A stretch of 64,000 bases of DNA. It comes from Diabrotica undecimpunctata (Eukaryota > Arthropoda > Insecta > Coleoptera > Chrysomelidae). Shown piece after piece: positions 54,771-64,000 of this stretch. A program made the position numbers and the translations under genes. A model generated the notes under the pieces. The model was not told the origin of the DNA. It did no database searches and worked only from the letters and a program-made list of their open reading frames with translations. The first letter of the stretch is position 1. Each line of letters starts with the position of its first letter. Where the stretch lies: assembly GCF_040954645.1 (NCBI RefSeq), contig NC_092809.1:75686435-75750434 (forward strand), given 5' to 3'.

Positions 54771-56840
54771 CAGATAATAACCCTGAGATAGCTAAGAGAT
54801 TCGAGGAAAGTCTCGAAAGCAAGCTGGAAGTCTGCACGGATGTTATAGTTGAAGATATTAACAACTATTGGAGGCAGTGTAGAGCCAGATTGGAAAAAGT
54901 GGCAACTGAAGTTATCGGAAAGCAAAAACGTAAACAATTAAGGTCAGACTGGTACGATGAGGAATGCGCACAAGCAGCGCAAAGAAAAAATCAGGCATAT
55001 AGAAGACTCCAAGAGCTAAGAACAAAACAGAGGAAAAGTATAGGCAGCTGAGACGAGAAGAAAAACGAATACTTAAAAGAAAGAAAGAAAGAAAAGAAAA
55101 GAAAGAGCATATAGAGAGCCAACTAAAAGAATTAAAGAACTATAAGGCACAAGCAGAAACGTGAAAGTTCTACAAGAGGATTAACCAGAACAGGAAAGAA
55201 TTCAAACCTAGATTATCAATCGTTAGAAATAGAACAGGGGAGATCATTGGTGATCAAGACCAGATACTAGAAAGATGGGCAGAAAACTTCGAGGAAGGGC
55301 TAAATATAAGAGGTGAGACAGGGCTCCACGAATCAGAAATCCAACTCGAGGACATTGATGACGAAAGAGAGAAAGATAACATCCCAACAGAGGTAGAAGT
55401 CATCCAAGCCATACAAAAATTGAAAGAAAACAAAGCTCCTGGGGCAGATGTCATTTCCTCAGAACTTTTAAAGCATGGCAAAAAAAACCTGTCATACTGT
55501 ATATGTAGACTGGTAGAACTGATCTGGAAGCAAATAAAGTTGCCAGAAGACTGGAATGTAGGTATAATTGTACCTATCCACAAGAAAGGAGATCAAACAC
55601 TATGTGACAACTACAGAGGAATAACCCTCCTAAACGGCACATACAAAGTTTTGGCATATATTCTTTACGACCGAATATCGGGATATTGTGAAGACATAAT
55701 AGGTAAATATTAGTGTGGGTTTCGTAAAGAAAGATCAGCGAACGATCAAATATTCCTTCTAAGGCAAGCTCTGGAAAAAACATATGAGTATGGCATTGAT
55801 ACTCATCACCTGTTTGTTGATTTTAGATGTTCCTATGATAGTGTTGAAAGAAACGCACTGTACAAGGCCATGATAGAATTCAGCATACCAATACACTTGG
55901 TAAAATTGGTGAAAGCGACCCTCTCAAGAGTCGAGTGTAAAGTTAGAGTGCAAAACCGTTTCCAGAACGTTTCAGTCTCAGATAGGACTTAGACAGAAGG
56001 AGACAGCCTATCATGCCTTCTATTCAATATTGCACTAGAGAAAGCGATAAGAGAATCTGGAATAACAACCAGAGGAACTATTATTAATCGCAGTATACAA
56101 TTACTAGCGTACGCCGATGACATCGACATTATTGCAAGAAAAAAGGCGGACGTGGTCGAATCAAGGCGCTTGAAGCAGCAACAAAAAGAATGGGACTAGA
56201 GGTTAACACTAGTAAGACGAAGTATATGAAAGTATCAAATTATGGTACAAGCAGCACAACCCGAAGATCTAACGATCGGAACATATACTTTCGAAGGAGT
56301 AAGAGTTTATATACCTAGGCTCACAAATTAATCAGAATAATGCAGTAAGTGCAGAAATTAACAGACGGATATATCTGGCAAATAGAGCCTATTATGGATT
56401 AAAAAATTTTTTAACAACAAGCCTAGTTACAAAACGAACGAAACTAGTGATATACAGAACTCTTATCAAGCCGATCCTCACCTACGCTCCGGAAACATGG
56501 ACGATGACGAGCGTTTAAGATGCTTTGAACGTAAAATCCTCCGGCATATCTACGGAGGAGTACAGGAGGGCGGATTATGGCGTAGACGCTATAATTTCGA
56601 ACTTTACCGCCTGCATGACAAACCTGATATTATTAGGTCCGTCAAAATAAACCAGCTCCGGTGGTTAGGTCACATAGAGAGAATGAATGAGATGGAGCCG
56701 CCAAAACATATTTATAACCAAAGAATAGATGGAGTGAGAAGGAGAGGCAGACCCAGAGCGCGATTTAAGGATCAGTGAGAATGGAGACTTATCCTTGAAC
56801 AGGCCAAGACCCACCATGGGTTGTGGAGCCAATGATGACT
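54770..56840 (+). pseudogene. RTE-type LINE copy, nearly complete RT region
   Basis: The open piece 54695-55051 begins in overlap with the Penelope fragment and continues as the pre-RT linker (a LRSDWYDEECAQAAQRKNQAYR helix). The RT opens with MKENKAPGADVISSELL (55420) and continues with VPIHKKGD and DNYRGITLL (about 55570-55640). A TAG at 55711-55713 interrupts CGFRKERS. VDFRCSYDSV, LSCLLFNIALEKAI and AYADDIDII (about 56107-56133) follow, then a frameshifted thumb. The tail, 56497-56778, has RKILRHIYGGVQEGG, QLRWLGHIERM and GVRRRGRPRARFKD. Several stops and shifts make it inactive, but it is the most complete RTE here. Confidence 0.8.
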
Positions 56841-56844
56841 GTTT

Positions 56845-57244
56845 CCGCTCCATAAGTACGTACAGGTAACACACATTGGTCAAAGATTTTCCTTTTGAGG
56901 CATATGGGTAGATCCGATTTAAATACATAGTTTAATTTACCACACGCTGCCCAGGCTAATCCCATGCGACGTGGGAGCTCAAATGTTTGGATATTTGTAT
57001 ATGCTGTAGTCTGCACAATATCCCTTCCATCAACAGCAATATTTCGATTTAGTACCAGATTAGTCATTATTTCCGTCTTGTTCATATTAATCTTTAGTCC
57101 GACCTTTAAGGAAGCGTGATATAATTTTTCAAACATTTTTATTGCATCATCCATACGATCAGCTATAAGGATGATGTCATCTGCAAATCTAAAATGACTG
57201 AGCATATTACATAGATTAATAGCAATTCCGATGTCAAAGTACAA
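56845..57244 (-). pseudogene. RTE-type RT fragment
   Basis: Minus-strand open frame: FRFADDIILIADRMDDAIKM (about 57195-57130), GLKINMNKTEIMTN, RRMGLAWAACGKLNYVFKS and CVLPVRTYGAET. It covers the YADD box to the early post-RT region and meets the 3' end of the preceding plus-strand copy nearly tail to tail. Confidence 0.75.
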
Positions 57245-57329
57245 CTTTTGAGATAGAATTAAATATCAATAAGCAAATAGCATAAACAATGGGTACAACG
57301 AACAAACAATAAAATTTTAAATCAAAAAC

Positions 57330-57910
57330 TACATAAGAAAGCCCTGAAATTAGTATTTCCACCATCAGAGAAAAAACCCAGTACCTTCTTCTCGCTTACA
57401 TATACAGGCAAGATATTAACAAAAATAGCCAAAGACATAAAAATGAAAGGAATAACACCAGCTTTCAAAACAAACAACAACTTGGGCAAATATATTAAAA
57501 ACAACAAGAGCCAAAATAAAAAGCACTTACACGGTGTATACAAACTTAAATATGGCGATTACCCAAAAACTTACATCGGTCAAACTGGTAGAACTTTTAC
57601 CAAACGTATAGCAGAACATAAAAGGGCTTTCAATAATAGAAATACAGATTCTACATACTCATTTCACCTTCTAGATCATAATCATTTTTTTAATGACGAA
57701 TTTCAAATTCTTCATATCCAAAATAAAGGCCTTAAGCTATCTTTATTAAAATCTATGGAAATTAACAAATTAAAAATACAGTCATAATTCTGAATGACCA
57801 ACTTGAGACAAACAGTTCCTCCCTGTAAGTGTAAACACGTATCAAAAATAGATCATTTGAGAAAGGCACTCTGCCGAAACAGCTGTAGTGATAAGATACT
57901 ATAATAAATT
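57330..57910 (+). pseudogene. Penelope-like element, GIY-YIG endonuclease end
   Basis: The frame 57443-57787 carries the GIY-YIG nuclease signature: GVYKLKYGDYPKTYIGQTGRTFTKRIAEH (about 57533-57622, catalytic Tyr pair and Arg), and ends with a LLKSMEINKL helix (the conserved Glu) before the stop at 57785. Upstream, 57330-57450 in another frame carries LVFPPSEK and YTGKI. In Penelope-like retroelements this nuclease lies C-terminal to the RT and cuts the target. The RT itself is absent. Sequence to about 57910 (GGCACTCTGCCGAAACAGC) looks like the non-coding 3' part. Confidence 0.8.
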
Positions 57911-57914
57911 TTGT

Positions 57915-59750
57915 GGAAGTTTTAAAACAAAGTTTTTATTGTTTTATTGTTATATAAAATGAATTTCCGTCAAGTAACGGTCACATCCATCAATCACATA
58001 GATAATGTCCTTACGGACTAAATAGATCATTGTTAAATATTTTTCATAGAAATGGGGTATATAACTGTTACCAGTCTTAATTATAAAATTACAATAAACA
58101 TTAAGTATTCAGTTTTGTACAATTTGTTACAACTTAGAATCTACAGTGCGGTGAAATGTCATGTATATATTATAAATTTTGCAAAAATATTGTTGGAATT
58201 CATTTCTTTTATTTAATCAAATATTTCGATATCCGAGTAAAGAAGAGTAAACCGAATTTGAATCAAGTTTTAAAATTATGTAAGAAAATTTTTTCGGAAA
58301 TAACACTTAATTCTGTCAGGAAAAAAAAGCCGAATTCGTACACTCTTTCTGGACAGAAATATTCTGTAATGAATTTGAGACGTAATTTTACATGGAAACC
58401 AGCTTAATTCTATAGATTTGGACCAAAATTAGTTTAGTGATTTGATATCGCAGAATGTCTTATTGTATTAAAAATTAATACTTTAATGACAAACATTTCT
58501 TTTTCAATGAATAAATTACGTATTTATTCTAGTTTGTCGATTATTTTCATTGTTTATTGACTTAAATACTTGTTACTATGTGTACAACTATCGACAACCA
58601 AGTAGTTTCGATGTGTGTTCTTTTTTGCTACATTATATAAAAAACTATATTCAACATAGTGTGGAGGAACTGCTTTTATTTTGTGACAATTATTGCCCTG
58701 GGTAAAATAAAAACAATACAGTAACCAGAATGTTTATGACATTAGTTAAAACGAGATTTAAAAATGTAACAGTTAAAACTGTTAAAAAACAGATTTATCC
58801 CATTAAAAGCACTCATTTTGCGTGGCGATACGGCACAGTTGTCTCCAAACCTGGATATCTTGTTTCCCCCTTTATCAACAGCCCCTTTATTAACACTTTT
58901 CACCTTAAAATGCCCAATGCTGGAGCATTGTAAGATGGCCGTCATATAAGGCATATAAGAGCAAGATTCCGATTAAAGAAACCAAAATAAATCATATTAA
59001 ACGGGTGTTCAAATATATTCCAGAAAACCATCAAACATTTTATAACGAGATTGTTAACTGACCAACTAATAATAAACAGAATTAAGTTATAACCTTTCAT
59101 TTGTCTGAGTTTTTGCTAAATAAACGTTATTTCTTGAAAAGAGAAGGTTTTATTTTTCTGTAAGTTGTTGAAAGGAGATAAGTGACATGTACCAAAAAAA
59201 ATTATTCAAAAACAAAAAGAAAGAATGACCTTGTTTTACTCTAATGTAACTACTTATTAATATTTGATTAGATTTATTCAAAAACAAATAATCGGAAATA
59301 ATTTAGTATACCATTATTATATACCAGAATAGTTTATTGCGTTTTTCTCAAAATTATAAAATGTAACTTATCTCCTTTCCACAATAAACGATTTAAATAT
59401 AAAAGACATTTGTTAAGCACTGTTGCAACACAAACAGCTTAACAGTTTGTTTGGAAATAGTCTAAATAACGCCTTTAAAGGTTTTACCGAAAAACCGCCT
59501 TCTGGTTACGTTAAGAGGGTTCTAATTATTTCGACCACCTAGAAACGATAACTAACGGTACTTAATCCATGTAAATAATTTTTCTATTAAAACCATACTT
59601 TCTAAATTGTTTTCATTTTTCCTTTTGGCCACCTAGATGTGAACCACGATTCTACGTGTGTACGAGACCCCCCTAAAAAGGGTAATATTTTTATTTTGCA
59701 TCTTCAGTTCCCTCGCATATTTTATTTTTGCTTCTTCTCATCTAATTGAA
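57915..59750. other. Intronic DNA, no supported gene
   Basis: A short plus-strand frame at 58156-58407 is Lys/Asn-rich and unrecognised. Nothing else was seen. Confidence 0.4.
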
Positions 59751-59757
59751 GTCCTAG

Positions 59758-59935
59758 GGCAGAGGCCACTTTGATCCTAGTTCATTCTAGAACGGAGCCG
59801 CTTCGCATCCTAGTTTGGAGGCTCCCTTTAATCCCAGTTTTGAAGACCCTTTTTGTCTCAGTTTAGACGAAGGCCCGTTTCATCCTGGTAGGAAGCCCCA
59901 TTTTATTCAAGATTCGACTGATATCGAAGCCACCA
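59758..59935. repeat. Degenerate tandem repeat, unit about 25 bp
   Basis: About six units of the loose form GAGGCCCCTTTNATCCTAGTTTNG can be aligned, for example GAGGCCACTTTGATCCTAG, GGAGCCGCTTCGCATCCTAG and GAGGCTCCCTTTAATCCCAG. It is GC-richer than its surroundings. Confidence 0.55.
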
Positions 59936-59939
59936 TCAA

Positions 59940-60885
59940 GTGTTAATCTGATTAACAGATTATCTAAGTTATTGTGAGTACATTGTTCTATTTTAAGTCA
60001 AATGATGTTACTTTCATGTTAAGAAAGTTTATTTAACTATATAAGAGACCGAATTTATAATTACGTTATAGAATTTAATATTTAAAATCTTTTTAATAAA
60101 CATTATTTTTTTATTATTTAATGTTAATTAATATTTTTGTGCAGTCTTAGGTTAGTTAAGACTGTTTTTATGTTTTTATGTATATATAAATTAAGACCTT
60201 TTTTATCTCTACATACTTTATATTTGGTTATTTTAAATATATTTTTGATATAAGAAATTTTACGATTTTTTATTTTTATGATACTGCACTTTACTAATAT
60301 TTTCATTCCGTTTTGATATTCATATCAGTATTTTAGTCTTTCTCTTTGTTTTATGAATATCACATTTGTTTTTTCTTTGCGATTCAAATATTTAGCAACA
60401 GTGGCGGCGTTTTTTTGAAGCGTTATTCTCTTCCTTGTACCTCGCCCATAATATACCATTACTGAGCAACGGTGCCTTCTAGTCACATAGTGTATCAGTG
60501 CTCTAATTTTGTTCACTATTTATGGTACGAACTCATCTATAAACTAGAAACATACTTCTATAAACGATTAAAAAAAATGAAATAAATCTCAATAAAGAAA
60601 TCACAATATAAAGTTAAATTTGAATTTTCAAAACTCGTAAGAACATCCAGAAAAGTGTACATATTTAAATATTCTTTCCAATATTTTTTTGAGAATAAAC
60701 CAATCACTAAATTAATTTTTGGTCAGCACAAAGTGTTAACTGAAATAAATGAAAACTCTGTAAAAATAAATAGTGAGTGTGTTAATTGAGAACGACTTAA
60801 CATTACAGAAATCTACTAAATGTTTAGTACACAAACTAATATCTAACTCTAAGAGAACATAATCCATACATTATCCACAGTTACG
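59940..60885. other. Intronic DNA, no gene seen
   Basis: AT-rich sequence with no recognised feature. Confidence 0.4.
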
Positions 60886-60888
60886 TAC

Positions 60889-60982
60889 CATCGGCTTGAA
60901 TTGATGCTGCGAATTTCTTTGCTGTTGCTGATTTTGAGACTTCGGTGCACCAAAGTTGTTATCAGGCGGTGGCGGTAAAGGC
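60889..60982 (-). CDS. msn: msn-like kinase, Pro/Gln linker exon
   Basis: 94-bp minus-strand exon. The acceptor is TGTTGTAG and the donor GTACGTAA. One base completes a split codon, then 31 codons follow: PLPPPPDNNFGAPKSQNQQQ, then a Gln/His-rich end and KPM, leaving in phase 0 to join ELDALAAHL at 42021. Polyproline followed by Gln-rich sequence is typical of insect linker regions between the kinase and CNH domains. About 19 kb of intron follow, including the Ty3 element. Confidence 0.75.
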
Positions 60983-61324
60983 CTACAACAATATACATCC
61001 CTTAATAAAAATAATTTTCCATAACATTTATTAAACAAGTATATATATTTCGCTACACATACACACACACTAGCTTTCTCAAAAGAATAATTTTAAACAA
61101 AATATTTTGCTAGCAATTACAACAGTTATATAGCAATTATATCAAAAGGAAGCATTTTATTATTCAGCTTAAGGGGTAGCAAGGGCTAGAAAAGACATTC
61201 CATTTATACAGCTATATGGTTATAAAGTGATTCACAAGCAGATATTTTATTTTAAATTATTAATTCGGACCAGTTTTAGGGCATAATTAGGTTTTTTTTG
61301 TTTTTTATTCAAAATTTTGAAACT

Positions 61325-63363
61325 ACGGTTTTTATAATTGAAGAGTTTATTGCAACATAATGGTAAGCCACAATGTTACAGAATTCTATTTTATTGCATT
61401 ATGTATATAAAAAAAACTGTATTAACCTACAGAAAAATTATTGAGTGATTATTGCAGTAGATGGCGGAGTTATTGCTGAATCGTGTTTCGTGTTACTCCA
61501 ATCACCCGTTTCTGTTCACTTTTTCGCGTAAAACGTGGTAAGCCAAATGAAAATGGCGTCGACTTCACGTACACGTGCTGAATTAAGTGCAGTTTTAAGC
61601 GAAAATAGCAGTTTAAATGTGAGTTTTATTGACGATAGTGATGATGGTGTAGCAGACACTAGTCCAGTAGCGATGATTTTTCGTCTAAATCTAGTGAGGT
61701 AGGCATTTTTTCTTATTTCTTGGCTTACCATGGTTTTGTAAAAATATATTTCATTTATATTATATGAAAAAATATGGTATGTCATGTGACTTATCGAGTT
61801 ATTAGTATAAAAATTATGGATGATTCATAAATTCTAGAGTCTAATACAGTCATGTTTTTTGTATTCTAGGATGAATTGCAGTAACTCATACCTATAGTTT
61901 CCGGAGGTAACGAGGTAAATACAGAGAAGAAAAAACCATCCAGATGGAGGCAAAGAAATAAGGAAAACTATTATCGAAATGAAAGAAAAAGAAGCCGCAA
62001 TTTGGGACAAGCGTATGCTTTGAAAAAAACTAATAAGATTGTTAGTTTACGTGAAATTGGCGAGCCGTGTAGTTGTAAAAATACACGTAGGAAGAAACTG
62101 CAAGGTAATCATGAACATTTATTTAAGAAATTTTGGGAGTTGGGCTCATTCGACCTTAAAAACAGCAAAAGACGCTAATAATACAGAAAGCTAATAATAA
62201 TACATAATCAACAAAAAGAGTTAACTACTTTATTGAATTTGCACATAGTTCGTGCCGATGCAATGCAAACTTTGCTGAAAACTGAAAAAGACGAATGTAT
62301 TACAAACAAGTTAAAATTAGTAATCTCGTTTGACTTACAGCAAAGTACGCCTCTGCCAAAATTAACCACTGGTCCTGCATTTTACTGTAGAAAAATTTGG
62401 CTTTATAACTTAGGGATTCACGACTGTACCAACGACAAGGTATACATGTACTTATGGACCGAAAATCAAGCTAAGCGCGGAGCGAAAGAAGTTACTTCTG
62501 TTGTGATGAAATTTTTAGAGTCATGTTCTGAAGAGTTCGTTGTTTTTACCGATAACTGTCCAGGTCAGAACAAGAACTGGCAATTAATGGCTTTTTGGTT
62601 GCAGTTAGTCAAGGAAAAGGAATTTAAACAAATATTTCTGGTTAGTGGTCATTTTATTATGTCATCAGACTGGGATTTTGCTCAAATTGAGAAAGGCCAG
62701 AAAAACCGTGCACAAAAAAAATCCTTTTGTTGTTACGCAGATGACAGAACAATTTTTACAGTTTTGAACCTCTTCTAAATAATGTTAATAAAAACGTACG
62801 TTTTTCCGACAAGCAGAGCTTAAATTTTGCTTGAACATTTCGATTTAAATCACAAAATGTTGGTCATTTTTTGTCAAACATAGTGTCAATGGAGAATATC
62901 AAGAAGTTAATGCCATAATAAAAGGCAGACCTGTAACAATAGAGCTGTCAAACATTAAAAAAAAAATACAAAAAATCTCTGAAAATTACAAAAAATAAAA
63001 TAAAAAATATAAAAAGCTTATTACCTTATATTCCGCCAGTCTATCATACTTTTTATAATCAGCTAAAAGAAGCTACTGACAATGATAATAAAGAAGTGGA
63101 AATTGTAGATATATAATTTTATTATTTTTTTCCAATATAGTGTTACGATTTTATAAACTTCATTTTTTAATTTTTACTTCATAAATGTTTACGCCTTTTA
63201 ATGACTAACACAATCAAATAACAAGAGTTATGGTTTTCTAACGTTAACTCAATATTTTTAAGATTTTTTTACAACTTTAAACCTTAATATCTCAGCTTTC
63301 TTATTTTATGGCTTGCCATTATGTTGTCATAAGATCTTCAATTAAAGGATTGGAAACCGTGGA
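61325..63363 (+). mobile_element. TIR-bounded element of unrecognised class
   Basis: The left end around 61325-61375 (ACGGTTT, TAATTGAAGAG, then CAACATAATGGTAAGCCA) matches the reverse complement of about 63303-63363 (ACGGTTT, TTAATTGAAGAT, CAACATAATGGCAAGCCA). This gives imperfect terminal inverted repeats of about 50 bp, although exact ends and target duplication could not be fixed. TGGTAAGCCA or its complement also occurs inside at 61531 and near 61722. The interior holds one gene relic in the same orientation. Confidence 0.6.
61546..63116 (+). pseudogene. Putative transposon-encoded protein with DNCPGQN motif, disrupted
   Basis: The first exon starts at ATG 61546 or 61552 (MASTSRTRAELSAVL) and has an acidic region (FIDDSDDG). 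After a one-base shift it reads DDFSSKSSE up to a GTAGGC donor near 61699. The acceptor TGTATTCTAG ends near 61870. A basic region follows (KPSRWRQRNKENYYRNERKR), then a Cys motif, GEPCSCKNTRRKK, and FKKFWELGSFD. The longest frame, 62233-62778, has SFDLQQSTPLPKLTTG, KIWLYNLGIHDC, a YLWTENQAKRGAKEV block, VVFTDNCPGQNKN and SGHFIMSSDWDFAQIEK. The C-terminal LLPYIPPVYHTFYNQLKEA ends near 63115. I recall unnamed arthropod multi-copy proteins with a similar D-[TN]-C-[GP]-GQN motif but know no established function. Confidence 0.55.
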
Positions 63364-63364
63364 T

Positions 63365-63840
63365 TTAGTTCTTTCATTTAGAAATCTTGTTGCATTATAA
63401 ATATACAAAGTGATTTAACTACTCTTGAATTTAGAGGTTTATCATCTTTGTCTTAATTTTTTGTTCCAAATAGTTATATGTATAAAGTAAAAATTCGAAA
63501 AAATTCTTTCGAATGTGGAAAAAGATTAGAAGCAATAGCTTAAAGTTATTCTAAATATTAATGAGTCAAAAATAAATGAAAAAAATTTCACTTTTTTTGG
63601 TACATATTGGTGGTACATCTCTTTTATAAGATACCCGTAGAATTACCGGATCTTTATTATTTTCTGACTGATATTATTGCGAACAAAGGTCTCTGGGATA
63701 AACAAATTGAATAGCTTATAAATAACTGGTACTAATCGGTTTACTTACAAATGCACAGTTTCTTACTGAGACCTTCTTGGATAGAAATGAAAAGGTCGAT
63801 ACATGAAGGTACCAGTAAAGAACCGAAAGATAAGATACTG
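63365..63840. other. Intronic DNA, no gene seen
   Basis: AT-rich sequence. Nothing recognised. Confidence 0.4.
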
Positions 63841-63846
63841 ACTGAC

Positions 63847-64000
63847 CTGTCCGGCGTCCAGAGAAAACAAACCAATGAATGACTTGTAATTACTGATGTC
63901 ACCACTTCAGTCTTAATCCTCGAAGCGGCTTCTGTGGGACTGTAAACCGGATTTTTGGAGGAATGATCTACTTCAGGATTTTCCGATTGCTTATCGGAAA
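63847..64000 (-). CDS. Possible msn-like exon, cut by the window edge
   Basis: The minus strand from 64000 is open for 51 codons in one frame (SDKQSENPEVDHSSKNPVYS, PTEAASRIKTEVVTS and on to LWTPD), ending with two bases, AG, before a GTCAGT donor at 63846. The next exon (60982) begins with the single base G, so the join gives AGG (Arg) followed by PLPPPP, a correct phase match. No recognised family motif is present, and the right part of the exon is outside the window. Confidence 0.45.

Noticed and set aside
57780..57910. Hammerhead ribozyme expected in Penelope-type ends
   Set aside because: The CTGATGA core and matching GAAA with flanking stems were not found.

Overview
The window looks like a piece of an insect nuclear genome. 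It is AT-rich, has long introns with GT-AG splice sites, carries several (TA)n microsatellites, and is packed with arthropod-type transposable elements. Dominance by RTE-like non-LTR elements would suit a beetle or another large repeat-rich insect genome, but the species is an inference. No bacterial-style genes, rRNA or CRISPR arrays were seen.

The only host gene I can support lies on the minus strand. Five exons (60982-60889, 42021-41747, 40250-40091, about 36099-35380 and 15591-15481), plus a possible sixth at the right edge (64000-63847), join in phase. They encode the low-complexity linker of a misshapen (msn/MAP4K4/TNIK-type) germinal-centre kinase. The kinase domain and the C-terminal citron-homology domain must lie outside the window, to the right and left respectively. 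More than 45 kb of intron separates the exons.

Almost everything else is mobile-element sequence inside those introns. From left to right: decayed LINE/RTE fragments (1-2.8 kb); a ZMYM1-like hAT transposon with a nested RTE (4446-7321); a patch of palindromic repeats and a mariner relic (8.1-10.9 kb); a BED-finger hAT with a perfect 8-bp target duplication (11090-13634); LINE relics (16-19.7 kb); a dense series of RTE copies and 3' ends (21-33 kb) with a long-TIR Tc1/mariner-like relic (29.3-30.8 kb); a mariner N-terminal relic (34 kb); inverted and dispersed repeats (36.8-39.2 kb); an intact Ty3 retrotransposon (43576-49751); an orphan ORF relic, an RTE piece and a perfect 178-bp palindrome (49.9-51.6 kb); a DDE transposase relic (53.2-53.7 kb); an RTE block flanked by inverted Penelope GIY-YIG pieces (54.6-57.9 kb); and a TIR-bounded element of unrecognised class (61.3-63.4 kb).

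The most interesting object is the Ty3 element. Its two 349-bp LTRs read as identical and it has one uninterrupted 1803-codon gag-pol frame. The polyprotein starts with a SAP-like domain and a coiled coil, has no visible CCHC knuckle in Gag, and carries after the integrase an unusual tail. The tail resembles a TARG1/OARD1-type macro domain (ADP-ribose binding or hydrolysis) and is followed by a canonical CCCH zinc finger. This architecture is a candidate undescribed module for a retrotransposon.
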